Shown here: positions 54,609-64,000 of the stretch, piece by piece
Layout of the letters: each line of letters opens with the position of its first letter
Numbering within the stretch: the first letter of the stretch is position 1
Source of the DNA: Melieria omissa
Lineage: Eukaryota; Arthropoda; Insecta; Diptera; Ulidiidae
Direction: 5' to 3'
Length of the DNA: 64,000 bases
Assembly: GCA_963971225.1 (NCBI GenBank)
Contig: OZ020267.1
Coordinates: forward strand, 94,911,648 to 94,975,647
The notes under the pieces: generated by a model
What the model was told of the DNA's origin: nothing
The model's input: the letters and a program-made list of their open reading frames with translations, nothing else
Databases searched by the model: none
Made by a program: the position numbers and the translations under genes

Positions 54609-57600
54609 TTACGTGCAGCAGGAGAGCGCTATATATGTAGGTAGACAGACAGATAGACAGACAGACAGACGAACTGAGAGACAGACAGCCACACTGCCAT
54701 TTACCATGCTGCGTCCCTTGTCAAGGCTGCTTGAGACATTTGTAGGGTGTTTTTCGGGCGGTGGAAAGGGCTGGCCGTATTATTGCTATTGAATTTGTAA
54801 GTTGGCGCGCAGCGTTGCACGAGGTAAACGCTGTGAACGCTGTAAACGCTGAGCGACGTTCTTACCTTCGTTACGTCTGTTCATCTCTCATTGACATTTA
54901 CTGTCTCTTTGAATAAATACGTAACTGACATTCACTGGAAGTGGATGCCAACGCCGCCGTTGTTGCGCCTACAACAAACAGTAACAACAAGAACCACAAC
55001 AAAAACAACAGCTACAGCGCGCGCGAGTGTTTTCAATCCCTGCGCCATTCATTGCTGCCACATTTCCCGCCCGCTTTTGTACTCCGTTACCGTCGGCCCG
55101 CCGCCCCAGCCGCATTTGGCATCTGCCAGCCGAGCCATGCGAAATGAGTTATTGAAACTGTTTCAACTCATAAATAAATAATTACTGAATGGTAAATGAG
55201 GCAAAGTGCTGCCAGTCTATTTTCGTCGTTGCCATGCAGCCCGAGCCCGAGCTCGAGCCTGAGCCCGAGCACTAGTACAAGCACCGAGGCCCAGCCCCGC
55301 CGTTGGATGCTCGCTATGCTAATGTTGCGAGGCGCAGGCACCGGCGCAGGTAAGCCACATTAGCGTGGCCCTTGTTGTTGCATGGAAAAATGATTCCTTC
55401 GAATTGCGTTAAATTGGTGTGCGGAAAATTGGGCAAGGATTAATGGCCTTGAAGTTGCGGTGGCGTGCCACATATTTATATAAAAGTAATTCCGCTGCGA
55501 GCGCCAACCAATTTCTACAGAAGTGTGTGGTGGGTAAAAAAAATATTGCAAGGCCAAGCAATTCGGTGCTTTTGACTTGTTATGTCTGAGAGTCAACCTT
55601 TTAAGTGCTGAAATCATGCTAAAGGGGTTTATTTTCAAAAATTAATTTTCTCACATGCTCAAACTATTTAAAAAAGGGCAACAAAATAAGTAGTTAATAA
55701 AATATTTGCATAGCTATTTTACTAATAACTTCTACCTGTATGGACTGATTTTATATCAAATTTTCTGTTTTCACTATTTAATAGAAAAATGTTGATTGTA
55801 TAACTTAAATCTTCCGCCAAATCCGTTTGTGAGACGCTGAAAGTTAACTGTAAAAAGTACAGAAGATTTAATTACAAGTGAGCAGTTTACCTTTGTTATT
55901 TTTAGTTTTCCAAAATGGCAACCACTCTAACGCGACGTTCGTAGGCTCCAAAGATAGCGTGGCTCAAGTAGGAGCGGGGCACCAACACGACCTAACCTCA
56001 CAAACTCTGCCACGACCTCAAATGTAAACCAAACCAAAACTCAACCCAAACAACACAACACGAACCACTGCGTACTGTGGCGTTGCGGAGCACAGCATGA
56101 TGTCCTGCTTACGCCCATCGCCCCTATGCCTCCCAAGCCCCACTTCCCACACCCCACAAACTAGCCTTGACTGCGTGCCGTCCGTTTTGTTGTGTTTTGC
56201 TTGCCGCTGGTTGTTGCTGTCGCTGTGCGTGAATGTTGACTGTTGCTTGCGCGTTCCGAACGCCGGCACGTTCGTTGCGATGCGGCGCACACACACTGCA
56301 GCGGCGCGGCGGCCGGGCGGTACCTCTGGCAGCCCCCTCAAGTAACGTAATGCTGTAATGGATACTTAAATCGTAATTTCGCTTCCTTTTCTGCAGCCGC
56401 AATGATGAGAGCATATGAGATTTTTACGTACAACGCTGTTGTCCTACTGCTGCTGCAGTTGTTGTTCTCGATGTTGTTGCTACCCCCTTTTCTAACGGTT
56501 GTTCGTGGTAACAAAAAGACGCTTCGCTGCTCGCTGGTAATGTTTAGTTGCCAGCGGTCGCTTTTAAGAAAATGAAAATGGAATCGAACAGTGCCGCCTG
56601 GACCGACGGTAGCACGGATAAGTGGACGGACAAACAGCGAGACAGACGCACGAACAGTCCAAGCCGTGTGGCAGCCTTGCGGCTGTGTATCGCCGCGGCA
56701 AATAACAATTTGACAGCGACGTGTGCTGAATTCAAAATTTGCAGCTCTCGCGCGGCTCGACGTATATTTTCACTTTTCACTCCTTTTTCGGCTTCACTTC
56801 TTTCTTTCAGTTTGTTTTCGCCGCGCGTATGCAGTGTGTGCCGGATCGGAATGGGTCCATAACAAAAGCGCAGGTCGAGTGACTGGCTGTTGCTCCTTTT
56901 CCAGCTCGCTATCCGTTTGCCTCTTTCTTCTACTCGCTATCAGTCGTAGCGGCAGCGGAAATGCGTTGATTCTTGCATGAAAATAATCAATTACCTTGAA
57001 GTCGGCAGGCAGCCGCAGTCACCAGTGTTGGTTAGTTGGTGGCAGCAGCCGACGAAAACCGTAAACTGGTTCAAACGATGCGAAAAATAAGCGAGCCAGA
57101 TTGCCTGTCGAGGGAGAGTAAAGCCATTTCAAGCCTATTAAACTTCGCCACGTTTGTGGCATTTTTTATTGGCTGCACTTTTATTGTCTGTTTATGTACT
57201 ACGCACGCACTCGCACACGCGGGGCGTGCCGCAGGGTCATCGCCTGCTTATTGTTTATGTGATTTTCACTGTTTGCTATTTTCCTTATATAGTTTACTGG
57301 ATCTTCCACTAAGCCCCTTGGGGTAGCTGAGCATTGAAGTGGATGGAAATTCGGCCACATTCAATTAGATTTGAAAAACCTATTAAAGCTTTTGAAAATG
57401 TCTCATGCAACCAATATGTGATTAGTCTATTGTATTATATGACATAAAGTTATTCAAAGACATGTGTCATGTGGCACAATCGCGACCGAATAATTATATA
57501 AATATTAAATATTATAAGACACAAAGTGAACAAAAGTTCATAGTTTGCTTATATGTGTTAGTGAAGTACGTGTAATATTGAACCAGAAACATTTTTGTGG

Positions 57601-57798
57601 CAAACTGCTAACTTCTCAGCATTGCTTTTCTTTTTAAAAAGGTATCAGTGTTACATTTCCTATTAATCTAATCAGAAAAATAAGTTTAAAATAAGTCAAA
57701 TTCATTAAAAGTATTTTCCTTAAATAAGTATAAAAGGGGTCAGTCAAACTACAAAAATTTTTTTTGTTGCAAAATTCATTCAATTCATTCAAATTAGT
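53740..57798. other. Non-coding stretch with microsatellites
   Basis: Contains (CA)n at about 54578-54603, (GACA)n at about 54641-54669 and a GAGCCC-type hexamer repeat at about 55240-55272. GC-rich patches at 56.0-56.3 and 56.6-57.3 kb have only conflicting short frames. They may be regulatory; nothing firm is seen. Confidence 0.45.
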
Positions 57799-58622
57799 CT
57801 CCTTCTGCTTCGATACAACGTTTTGCACGGTCAGTTAGATTATCAAATAATTTTTTCAGCCTATCTGTATACATCGTCTTCAAAATGTCGGTCAAACAGA
57901 TACATATAAGTCACACGTAGCCAAGTCAGGTGAGTAGGGCGAGTGGTTGATGGTAAAAATGGAATTTTTGACCAAAAAATCGTTGACCAAGATGGATCGA
58001 TAAGAGGGTGCATTATCGTGTAATAGGCGCCAGCTTCCATTTTCATAGTATTGTGCCCTCACTCGACAAATACGAGCCAGCAAACGCCTCATAACATCAC
58101 AATAAAACGATTAACAGTTTGGCCAATTGTAGGAAAATCTTTGCGAATAATGCCTTCCGAATTGTAGACGCAAATCAACATTGACTTTACTTTACTTTTT
58201 TTTCGGTACCGGATTGTCTCGGTGCTTCCATATTCGGCACTTTGCCGCTTGGTTTCAGGATCATATTGAAAACACCACGTCTCGCCACCAGTAACAATCG
58301 AATATTTAAAGTTTGCATCCGTTTTTGATTCTCTAATGAGCTACTTGCAATGGTGAATTCGTAGCGATTTTTCGTAATTTGTCAATTTGTGTGGAACAAG
58401 GCGCGCGCGCGCTTCCATAGATGTAACATAAATGGTCGACAAAGTTGCGATGAATTGAATTTTCGGACAATTTCGTTTCCATGTATCGCAATGATGATTT
58501 CGGCTCATTTTTGATGAATTTATGCACATTTTCGATGTTACTTTGAGTAGCCTCGGTATTGGAAAGACCTGGATGTTCGCCGTCCTTTTTGTCTTTGCGA
58601 ACGACCTGGAAACGCTTAAACT

Positions 58623-59108
58623 CAGGGACCCTAAAAATCTGTCAGTGACTTTTATTTTTTAAGTCGTCAATGAAAATCATTCAGTGACTTATTTTTTAAG
58701 TCATCAATAAAAATCATTCAGTGACTTTTATTACTTTTATTTTTTAAGTCATCAATAAAAATTACTATTCTTCTTCTTAAATTTTTTATTTTTATTGATG
58801 ACTTTAAAAATAAAAGTTACGGAATGATTTTTATTGATAACTTTCTTAAAGTCACCAATAACTGTTACCATACGACAACTAAGTAAAATAATAATCGAAA
58901 GAGAACTGTGGACTAATATGAAAAAAGTCACAAAATTTTTAAAATATAAATACAAAATAATTCCATAAATATTACAAAAAGGTTTATTGCCAAGTTTGAT
59001 TCTCCGTGCAAAAATAAATGTGTTGGTATATTTAATTTATTTGTATGACCTTTCCTTCAGACTAATTTTATCAAATATAGTTTTCATAACTGTTATTTCT
59101 GGTCCCTG
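58623..59108. mobile_element. hAT-like non-autonomous element inserted in the mariner relic
   Basis: The ends CAGGGACC (left) and GGTCCCTG (right) are inverted. They are flanked by an 8-bp near-duplication, GCTTAAAC (58614-58621) and GCTCAAAC (59109-59116), as expected for hAT elements. Removing the insert and one duplicate restores the mariner reading EWFKRFQ. One extra T separates the left duplication from CAGGGACC. The interior is non-coding. Confidence 0.75.
58635..58860. repeat. Direct and inverted repeat array inside the hAT-like element
   Basis: Three direct units of the form CAGTGACTT...TTTTTTAAGTCATCAATAAAAAT (58643-58762) are followed by inverted copies (TTTTTATTGATGACTT from about 58789 and again near 58830). 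The array could fold into a long hairpin. Confidence 0.75.
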
Positions 59109-59222
59109 GCTCAAACCACTCATGTACTCTGGCACAAGATAAACAATCATCACCTGTTTCATCAAATTGAATGTTTCGGTAAAAGTTTTACCAAGTTGAA
59201 AACAAAAGTTAAAGCTCATTTT

Positions 59223-60224
59223 CCGACAGATGCTATAAACAGACTGCCACTTTTGCGCGAAAACTTGGCTTACACTGTACCAAATGTCATGAAATTTTTA
59301 CAGCATGTCAGTGAAGGACAGGCCTTTCATATGTATAGTCACGAAAACAGATTGCACCAGCAGAACTTTTGAGCAGTCTCGTTTTCCGTGGGACAGAACT
59401 CGTATAATGCGATTTATTCTTTGTCATCTGCCAATTTCGAAAAACTAGAATTTGTAGGCTAATCTGAAAACTTATAGTTACACTTCAATTGATTCAAAAA
59501 TGTATCGTTCATCTATAAAGCATTTATACTTTTTTTAAATAACTACACAGCTTTTTTATATTCTTTAAGTTCAAATTCAACCAGAGTTTATCACAGGATA
59601 ATTTTTCTCTCATGCGACACGTTTTCATTAACTCCTATTCTTCTGGCAATTCTGGTGTCACATGACAGCCTCAGCGGCAGAAATGCCTGCATAACCATAA
59701 CAATACCAACAACCACCACACCACTGACAAAATGCAGGGAGCGTGCCGGCGTTTTTTGGTCACTGCGTTGTACCTTTAAGCTCCGTGGGGTTTTCGGCTT
59801 TTGTTTTCACAAAACGCGCGCGACAGGATTGACAGTTTGTGACGTGAGGTTAATGTGTTGGCTCGGTATTAAAGTCGAGTCGGCCCAGTCGAGACGCGTG
59901 GAACGTGTTTTGGCTGGTGGCTGTGTGTCATGCGCCGCAGTCGGAGTGGCAACGTGACTGACTTACTAACTGACAGCAAACGACAAAAATCAATTATTTA
60001 AATTTCAGCAACACCAACTACAACTACAACTACAACTTGAGAGCACAGGCGAAAAATATTTCGGCCGCAGCATCAGCGCGTTCGCCGTTGCTTTTGGCTA
60101 GCAATTTTACAGCGCGCCGTTAGTGTTGTTGTGCGCACGTTTTGTACAGAATTTATTGCTCTCCCTCGCACTGCCAGTAACTCCACGCACTGACTCCTCC
60201 TTTTTGCTCTATTCGCCCACACAG
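59223..60224. other. Region upstream of the loh-like exons
   Basis: GC content rises after 59.65 kb. CAACTACAACTACAACTACA-type repeats lie at 60014-60038. An acceptor-like TTTAAATTTCAG ends near 60009, and a pyrimidine-rich acceptor ends at 60224. No signal-peptide exon was recognised. The sequence just before 60225 is open in the same frame but has no ATG. Confidence 0.45.
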
Positions 60225-60329
60225 ATGACGATTTTCATTGAGAATGCATCGGTGGCGAAGCGTCTGAACGCCAGCCAGGCCTTCGACGACACCTGGAACA
60301 CCGCCTCCGATCTGGAGAATGAGCTCGAG
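60225..60329 (+). CDS. loh: loh-like ADAMTS-like protein, first recognised exon
   Basis: The exon is 35 codons, phase 0 at both ends, and starts exactly at an ATG after a strong pyrimidine-rich acceptor ending ACAG (60224). It encodes MTIFIENASVAKRLNASQAF and an acidic stretch to ENELE, with candidate N-glycosylation sites at NAS. The donor is GAG followed by GTAAGC at 60330. The exon has no signal peptide, although ADAMTS-like proteins are secreted. Either an upstream exon supplies it or this ATG starts another isoform. It precedes the thrombospondin exon by an intron of 56 or 68 bp. Confidence 0.65.
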
Positions 60330-60385
60330 GTAAGCGTTGTCCCTGCCACAATTACATCCAATATTATTTCCCTTTATTAATTTAG

Positions 60386-60714
60386 TGCATGTTGCAGCAA
60401 AAGCGCGCGGCCAAGAGCGGCGGCACGGCGACGCCGGCCGGCGGCAGCGGCCCGTGGTCCGGCTGGTCGGAGTGGTCGACGTGCTCGCGCACCTGCGACG
60501 GCGGCGTCATGCAGCAGATACGGCGCTGCCACAACACCAACGGCTGCAAGGGCGAAAGTGTGCGCTACCGCATCTGCAACATGCAGCCGTGTCCCGAGCA
60601 GCAGGACTTCAGAGCGCATCAGTGCGCCGCCTACAACGACGTGCCCTACGACGGCACCCTGTACAACTGGACGCCGCACTACGACTACGTGGAGCCGTGT
60701 GCGCTCACATGTCG
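60386..60714 (+). CDS. loh: loh-like ADAMTS-like protein, thrombospondin type-1 exon
   Basis: Encodes an extracellular-matrix thrombospondin type-1 repeat: WSGWSEWSTCSRTCDGG carries the WxxWxxW motif (C-mannosylation type) and a CSxTC O-fucosylation-type site. IRRC and VRYRICNMQPCPE follow. Then comes QDFRAHQCAAYNDVPYDG, the start of the ADAMTS-like cysteine-rich region, and WTPHYDYVEPCALTC. The exon begins after TTTAG (60385); a second in-phase acceptor at 60397 would drop four codons. The donor is TCG then GTGAGT at 60715, phase 2. The motif order fits Drosophila lonely heart, an ADAMTS-like secreted protein needed for the collagen network around the heart, rather than papilin. Confidence 0.9.
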
Positions 60715-61223
60715 GTGAGTAGTTGGGTTGCGGTTGCAAGGGCGGCAATTGAGGTTAGGCAGAGGCGGTGTGTGTACATGCTCGTATTTATTTATGGCAC
60801 CTACCAGTTGGCTTTGGCTGAAATGTCGGTGTGAACATTTATGATCGGGTGGTGGGGGAAAAATTGAAAAGCAAATTATTATTGACAGGATCTGTGTGGG
60901 GAATTCCAAATAAACGTGGGATGCGACTCCCACCATGCTTCCAGGAATATCCATGTGGGTGCAAAGTCATTAGTGGATGGGGAGTGGAGATTGTAAACGA
61001 ACTGAGCTCGCTGAAAGATTGCAAGGGGCGACTTTAATGCAATAGAAACTCAAATGACTTGAAGATTGAGGAATTTTTTAACGATATTAACGATTGGCAT
61101 GAAAGGTGCTTATAGCTGTCCAGTAGTTAATAATATTTTTTCAATGAAAGAAGCACAAATTTTTTAATAATATATGTTGCTCAAATGTGTTCTTACTCTC
61201 CCTTCTCTGAAAATATTACACAG

Positions 61224-61365
61224 TGGTCGGCCAGCACACCTGCACCTCACGGACAGTGCCTCTTCGGAGGGCGAGGGTGTGGAGGACCCCGAACACTATG
61301 ACGATCATGTGATCGTGCAGCTGTCAGCGCGCGTACAAGACGGCACTCGCTGTCGTTCCGGCAGT

Positions 61366-61395
<30 letters not shown>
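61224..61395 (+). CDS. loh: loh-like ADAMTS-like protein, third exon (gene continues off the window)
   Basis: Joined in phase to the previous exon (CG plus T gives Arg), it encodes RGRPAHLHLTDSASSEGEGV, an acidic linker, then VIVQLSARVQDGTRCRSGSL and DMCIQGKCQ. VQDGTRC and DxCxxGKCQ are hallmark cysteine motifs of the ADAMTS/ADAMTS-like cysteine-rich module before the spacer domain. The acceptor is TTACACAG and the donor CAG then GTAAGA at 61396, phase 0. The expected next segment was not found before the window ends, so at least 2.6 kb of intron follows. The three exons give about 202 residues. Confidence 0.9.
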
Positions 61396-61399
<4 letters not shown>

Positions 61400-63493
61400 G
61401 ACAATTATTAAATGTTTTTTGTATATTCAAAAGACATAACAAAATCAAAGAAAATGAAGTGAAATAATAACCAAACTAAGTAAATTTATACAATTACGTA
61501 AGTTATCTAAACTATTGAATAAAAAATATTTAGTATTATGTATTACACATTAGATATTAAATAAAAAAAACATAAAATATAGAATATTGTGCGCCAACTA
61601 CACAAACCCGAACAAGTCAACCAGCCACAACAACCAACCATCAAACAGACAAACAGCAAAGCAAACCACAACAAAACAAAAGCCAACCAAGCAAACTTAT
61701 TTCAAAGTCATTACACCGCCACCGACAATGTCGTGATGAGGTGCAATTTATTTTTTTGGCCGCCCGTGTGTGCTGCCAACAACCGACTTGCACACAAGCA
61801 ACAATGAAGACAATGTTACAACCCGCAATATTTCGCCAGCGTCGCAATTTTGCTGTGGGTTGCCGGGCTGCTCCCGCGGCTTGCCGGCAGACAGTTAGAC
61901 AGGGTTTCGTGTGCATTTATTGGCAGCATTTCATGATTTTTATTTGGCTCGCTGTCAATTTGTTGCTTCGTTTTAGTTATATGGCCGTGTATGCCTTCAT
62001 TTTTCCTTGTTTACACGTCACACACATGGACAGACTTGCGCTGACAGACAGCAGGCGGCCACATTTTCGAATTTGTTGTAAAATCAATGTTGCCGCTCGA
62101 AGGCTCAAATAAATCATATTCAACTACAAAAGTGTAAATGCACACACACACACAGCACTCGGCAAATAAGTCTCTCAGAAATGGCAATAAAGCATTCCGG
62201 TGCGCCTTCGTCGGGCCGACACTTGACTTGGGCGCGATGGCTGTTGCGGTGCAAATAACTTCAATGTGAAATACGCTTAACAACAACAACACCAACAACG
62301 GTGATCAAACACGTACAGTGTTAGGCGCCGGCGGTGTCGTCGCTGTCGTCATCAGCGGCCCCGTGGGCTGAGTTGAATTTGTTATGCCACAAATCATCAC
62401 CCCAATTTGTTGTAATAAACGCCAATATGTCATGCGGTTTGTATCCCACTCGAAGGACCGCATTTCGAGTGGTTTCCCGCCAGTGCACGCCGCCGCATCG
62501 CCTGACGCGCCGCGGGCGCTCAGCAAGACACAAACTTATGCCGGTTGGCCTGTAAGTATGCTACGGTTTTTGCGCAACCGAGCAAAAGGACAGAAACGAG
62601 AAAAAATCGACACATGCGAATTGTCGAAAAGCGAAATAAATCAAGCGAAAGGTAACGACGACGACAACGCTTCCAACATTCCGCCAAACCACCGACGCCC
62701 GCTCGGCCGGCGCAAGTCGCAACCACAAAGAACGCAATTGGGCGCAAAAATGTTGGGCTGGGCCCTTTTCTGCGCGCTGTCGGCGGCAACGGTGACGGCA
62801 CTGCGTCCTACATCAGCAAACATTGTTGCGGCTGATGTTGGGGTTGCTGCGAGACTGATTGTAGTGCTTATTCACGTTTGCGATTTGCATACTTTATTTA
62901 CGTGCATTTTATTTGTTTCTTTTGCCTCGATTTTTATTTTGTAACGTTGCTTGTTGGTTCTTTCAAGTTTTTTCCTGTTGTTACTGTTGTGTTGTGTTTT
63001 GGCAGCACTGTTTGGGCTGTCTTATGGCCCTCGCACAGATATTCAATCAATTGCAGCCAATGCCAGCTTAAAGGGTTTATGCTACGTGCTTTTATGGACT
63101 TTTAACTGGCCTAACACCATTTGAAAGTCATGTAAATACTTAATAAAATATTCCCGAACCGTTGTGAGCGCTCTTGCTCCCATTAGCTCTGCACAAACAA
63201 TCTGTAATCAATTTATTGGCTTTACAAGGCGTTTAGGAATGTTTTTGAAGATATTAGAGACTAGGTTGGGTTGCAAAGGAGTGAGCAGTACCAGCCGCAC
63301 TTCGACTCGGAAGCCTGAAAGCACCCATTGTTAGTTGCTTCATATAGTTACAACTTTTCATTGGTTGCTCTGTGGTTCTAGTTTTGGTCTACAACTTTGG
63401 ATTATTAATGCCAGAAATGCCAGCTTCAAAAGGATTATTTATTAATTTAAGTAATTTCGATCAAAAGAGTTAAAACGCATTTCTAAGATTTCA
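61396..63493 (+). other. loh: Intron of the loh-like gene
   Basis: This begins at the GTAAGA donor and runs past the window end. It contains a CAACCAACC/CAAACAGACAAAC-rich stretch near 61610-61700 and a GC-richer block at 62.2-62.85 kb. Frames in that block (up to 186 codons) have no recognisable domain. It may hold enhancers or an alternative exon. Confidence 0.6.
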
Positions 63494-63497
63494 TTAA

Positions 63498-63982
63498 CCC
63501 TTTCGCATTAACCCGTTGCCTGAGAGCAACTTCACCTACTTGTCATCTTATAGCAAAAGCCACGATTTATGAATTTAATTTAAGTAGGAACCAACAAATT
63601 AATATTTTAGAAGCAAATTACAAAAATTGTACTTTTATCCTCAAAATAATTTTCAATAAGTTGCAGCGATATCAGAGAAAGTTTGTGTTCTAATTGAAGT
63701 CTACAAATTTGGCACATTTCATCAAAACTGTGTTTCTTTAATAATGGTTAAATAAAATCAAAAAGTAATAATGTTGTATTTTTCCATAAATATTTAATAA
63801 TTTTTCTGTAACTAAAAAATATTGATACAAAATTTATTTAACCCTTTTTAAGCTTAAATTGTTGAAAAGTAAAATAGCTCTAGAACTCTAACAAAGAGTC
63901 GTGGCGACTTCAAATGCCGTGTGCACACTTCTTAGGAAAAAAGTAATATCGAGCCACAGGGTAAAATTCGGGGTCGAAAGGG
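63498..63982. mobile_element. piggyBac-like MITE in the loh-like intron (485 bp)
   Basis: It starts CCCTTTCGCATTAACCCG after TTAA (63494-63497) and ends CGGGGTCGAAAGGG followed by TTTA (63983-63986), a one-base-decayed TTAA. The CCCTTTCG termini are inverted. The interior is AT-rich and non-coding. The end resembles the 23928-24163 element (CCCTTCGGG). Confidence 0.65.
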
Positions 63983-64000
63983 TTTATTCCATCTTTAGTA

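Larger units (their letters stand above)
57799..59222 (-). pseudogene. mariner-family transposase relic, split by a hAT-like insertion
   Basis: On the minus strand a near-complete transposase can be followed: FQLGKTFTETFNLMKQ and, after a shift, DDCLSCARVHEWF near 59110. Then, across the insertion, KRFQ, DGEHPG, VPHKLTNYEKSLRI, IVTGGETWCFQYDPETKRQS, SKVKSMLICVYNSEGIIRKD, LLHDNAPSYRS, PYSPDLATCDLY and the C-terminus RAKRCIEAEGD with its stop. The first catalytic motif reads GGETW where GDETW is expected, and there are several stops and shifts. It is dead. Confidence 0.85.

Noticed and set aside
60123..60224. In-frame upstream extension of the first loh-like exon as a signal peptide
   Set aside because: It has no ATG (it would need a GTG start) and ends in a strong splice acceptor, so it is more likely intron or UTR.

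Overview
The window is non-coding-rich dipteran insect DNA: AT-rich, with many CA, TG, CAA/TTG, ATTT and TTTTA simple repeats, short GT-AG introns in the one recognisable host gene, and a dense, nested load of transposable-element remnants (mariner, TTAA-target piggyBac-like, Harbinger-like, hAT-like, LTR and non-LTR elements, and a tRNA-derived SINE). The repeat load and long gene-free stretches suggest a larger fly genome than Drosophila, possibly a tephritid fruit fly. That placement is inference; no species-diagnostic gene was identified.

Layout. 1-9.7 kb: non-coding DNA with simple repeats, a 247-bp inverted-repeat element, a Harbinger-like MITE, paired tRNA-derived SINEs and a TTAA-flanked MITE. 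9.70-14.83 kb: a structurally complete, recently inserted 5.1-kb Ty3/gypsy-type LTR retrotransposon on the minus strand, with 214-bp LTRs, a 4-bp target duplication and one 1420-codon gag-pol frame. 15-60 kb: intergenic or intronic DNA with GC-richer, UTR-like blocks near 17.7-18.7 and 45 kb, and about a dozen dead transposons. Several are nested, and two insertions can be dated relative to their hosts: a TA-inserted element inside a TTAA MITE at 29-30.6 kb, and a hAT-like element inside a mariner relic at 57.8-59.2 kb. 60.2-61.4 kb: three plus-strand exons encoding a thrombospondin type-1 repeat and the start of an ADAMTS-like cysteine-rich/spacer region, best matched to Drosophila lonely heart (loh). 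The gene runs off the right edge, and its signal-peptide exon was not found. The rest of the window is an intron of this gene and contains another TTAA MITE.

The only supported host gene is the loh-like gene. Much of the upstream DNA may be its regulatory region or a long 5' intron, but the sequence alone cannot show that. No autonomous undescribed system was proven. The best candidates for something undescribed are a two-copy family with 33-bp inverted ends (516-762 and 35597-35845), the 1074-bp element with paired 15-nt motifs (29346-30419), and the retrotransposon whose reverse transcriptase reads YVDE instead of YVDD.
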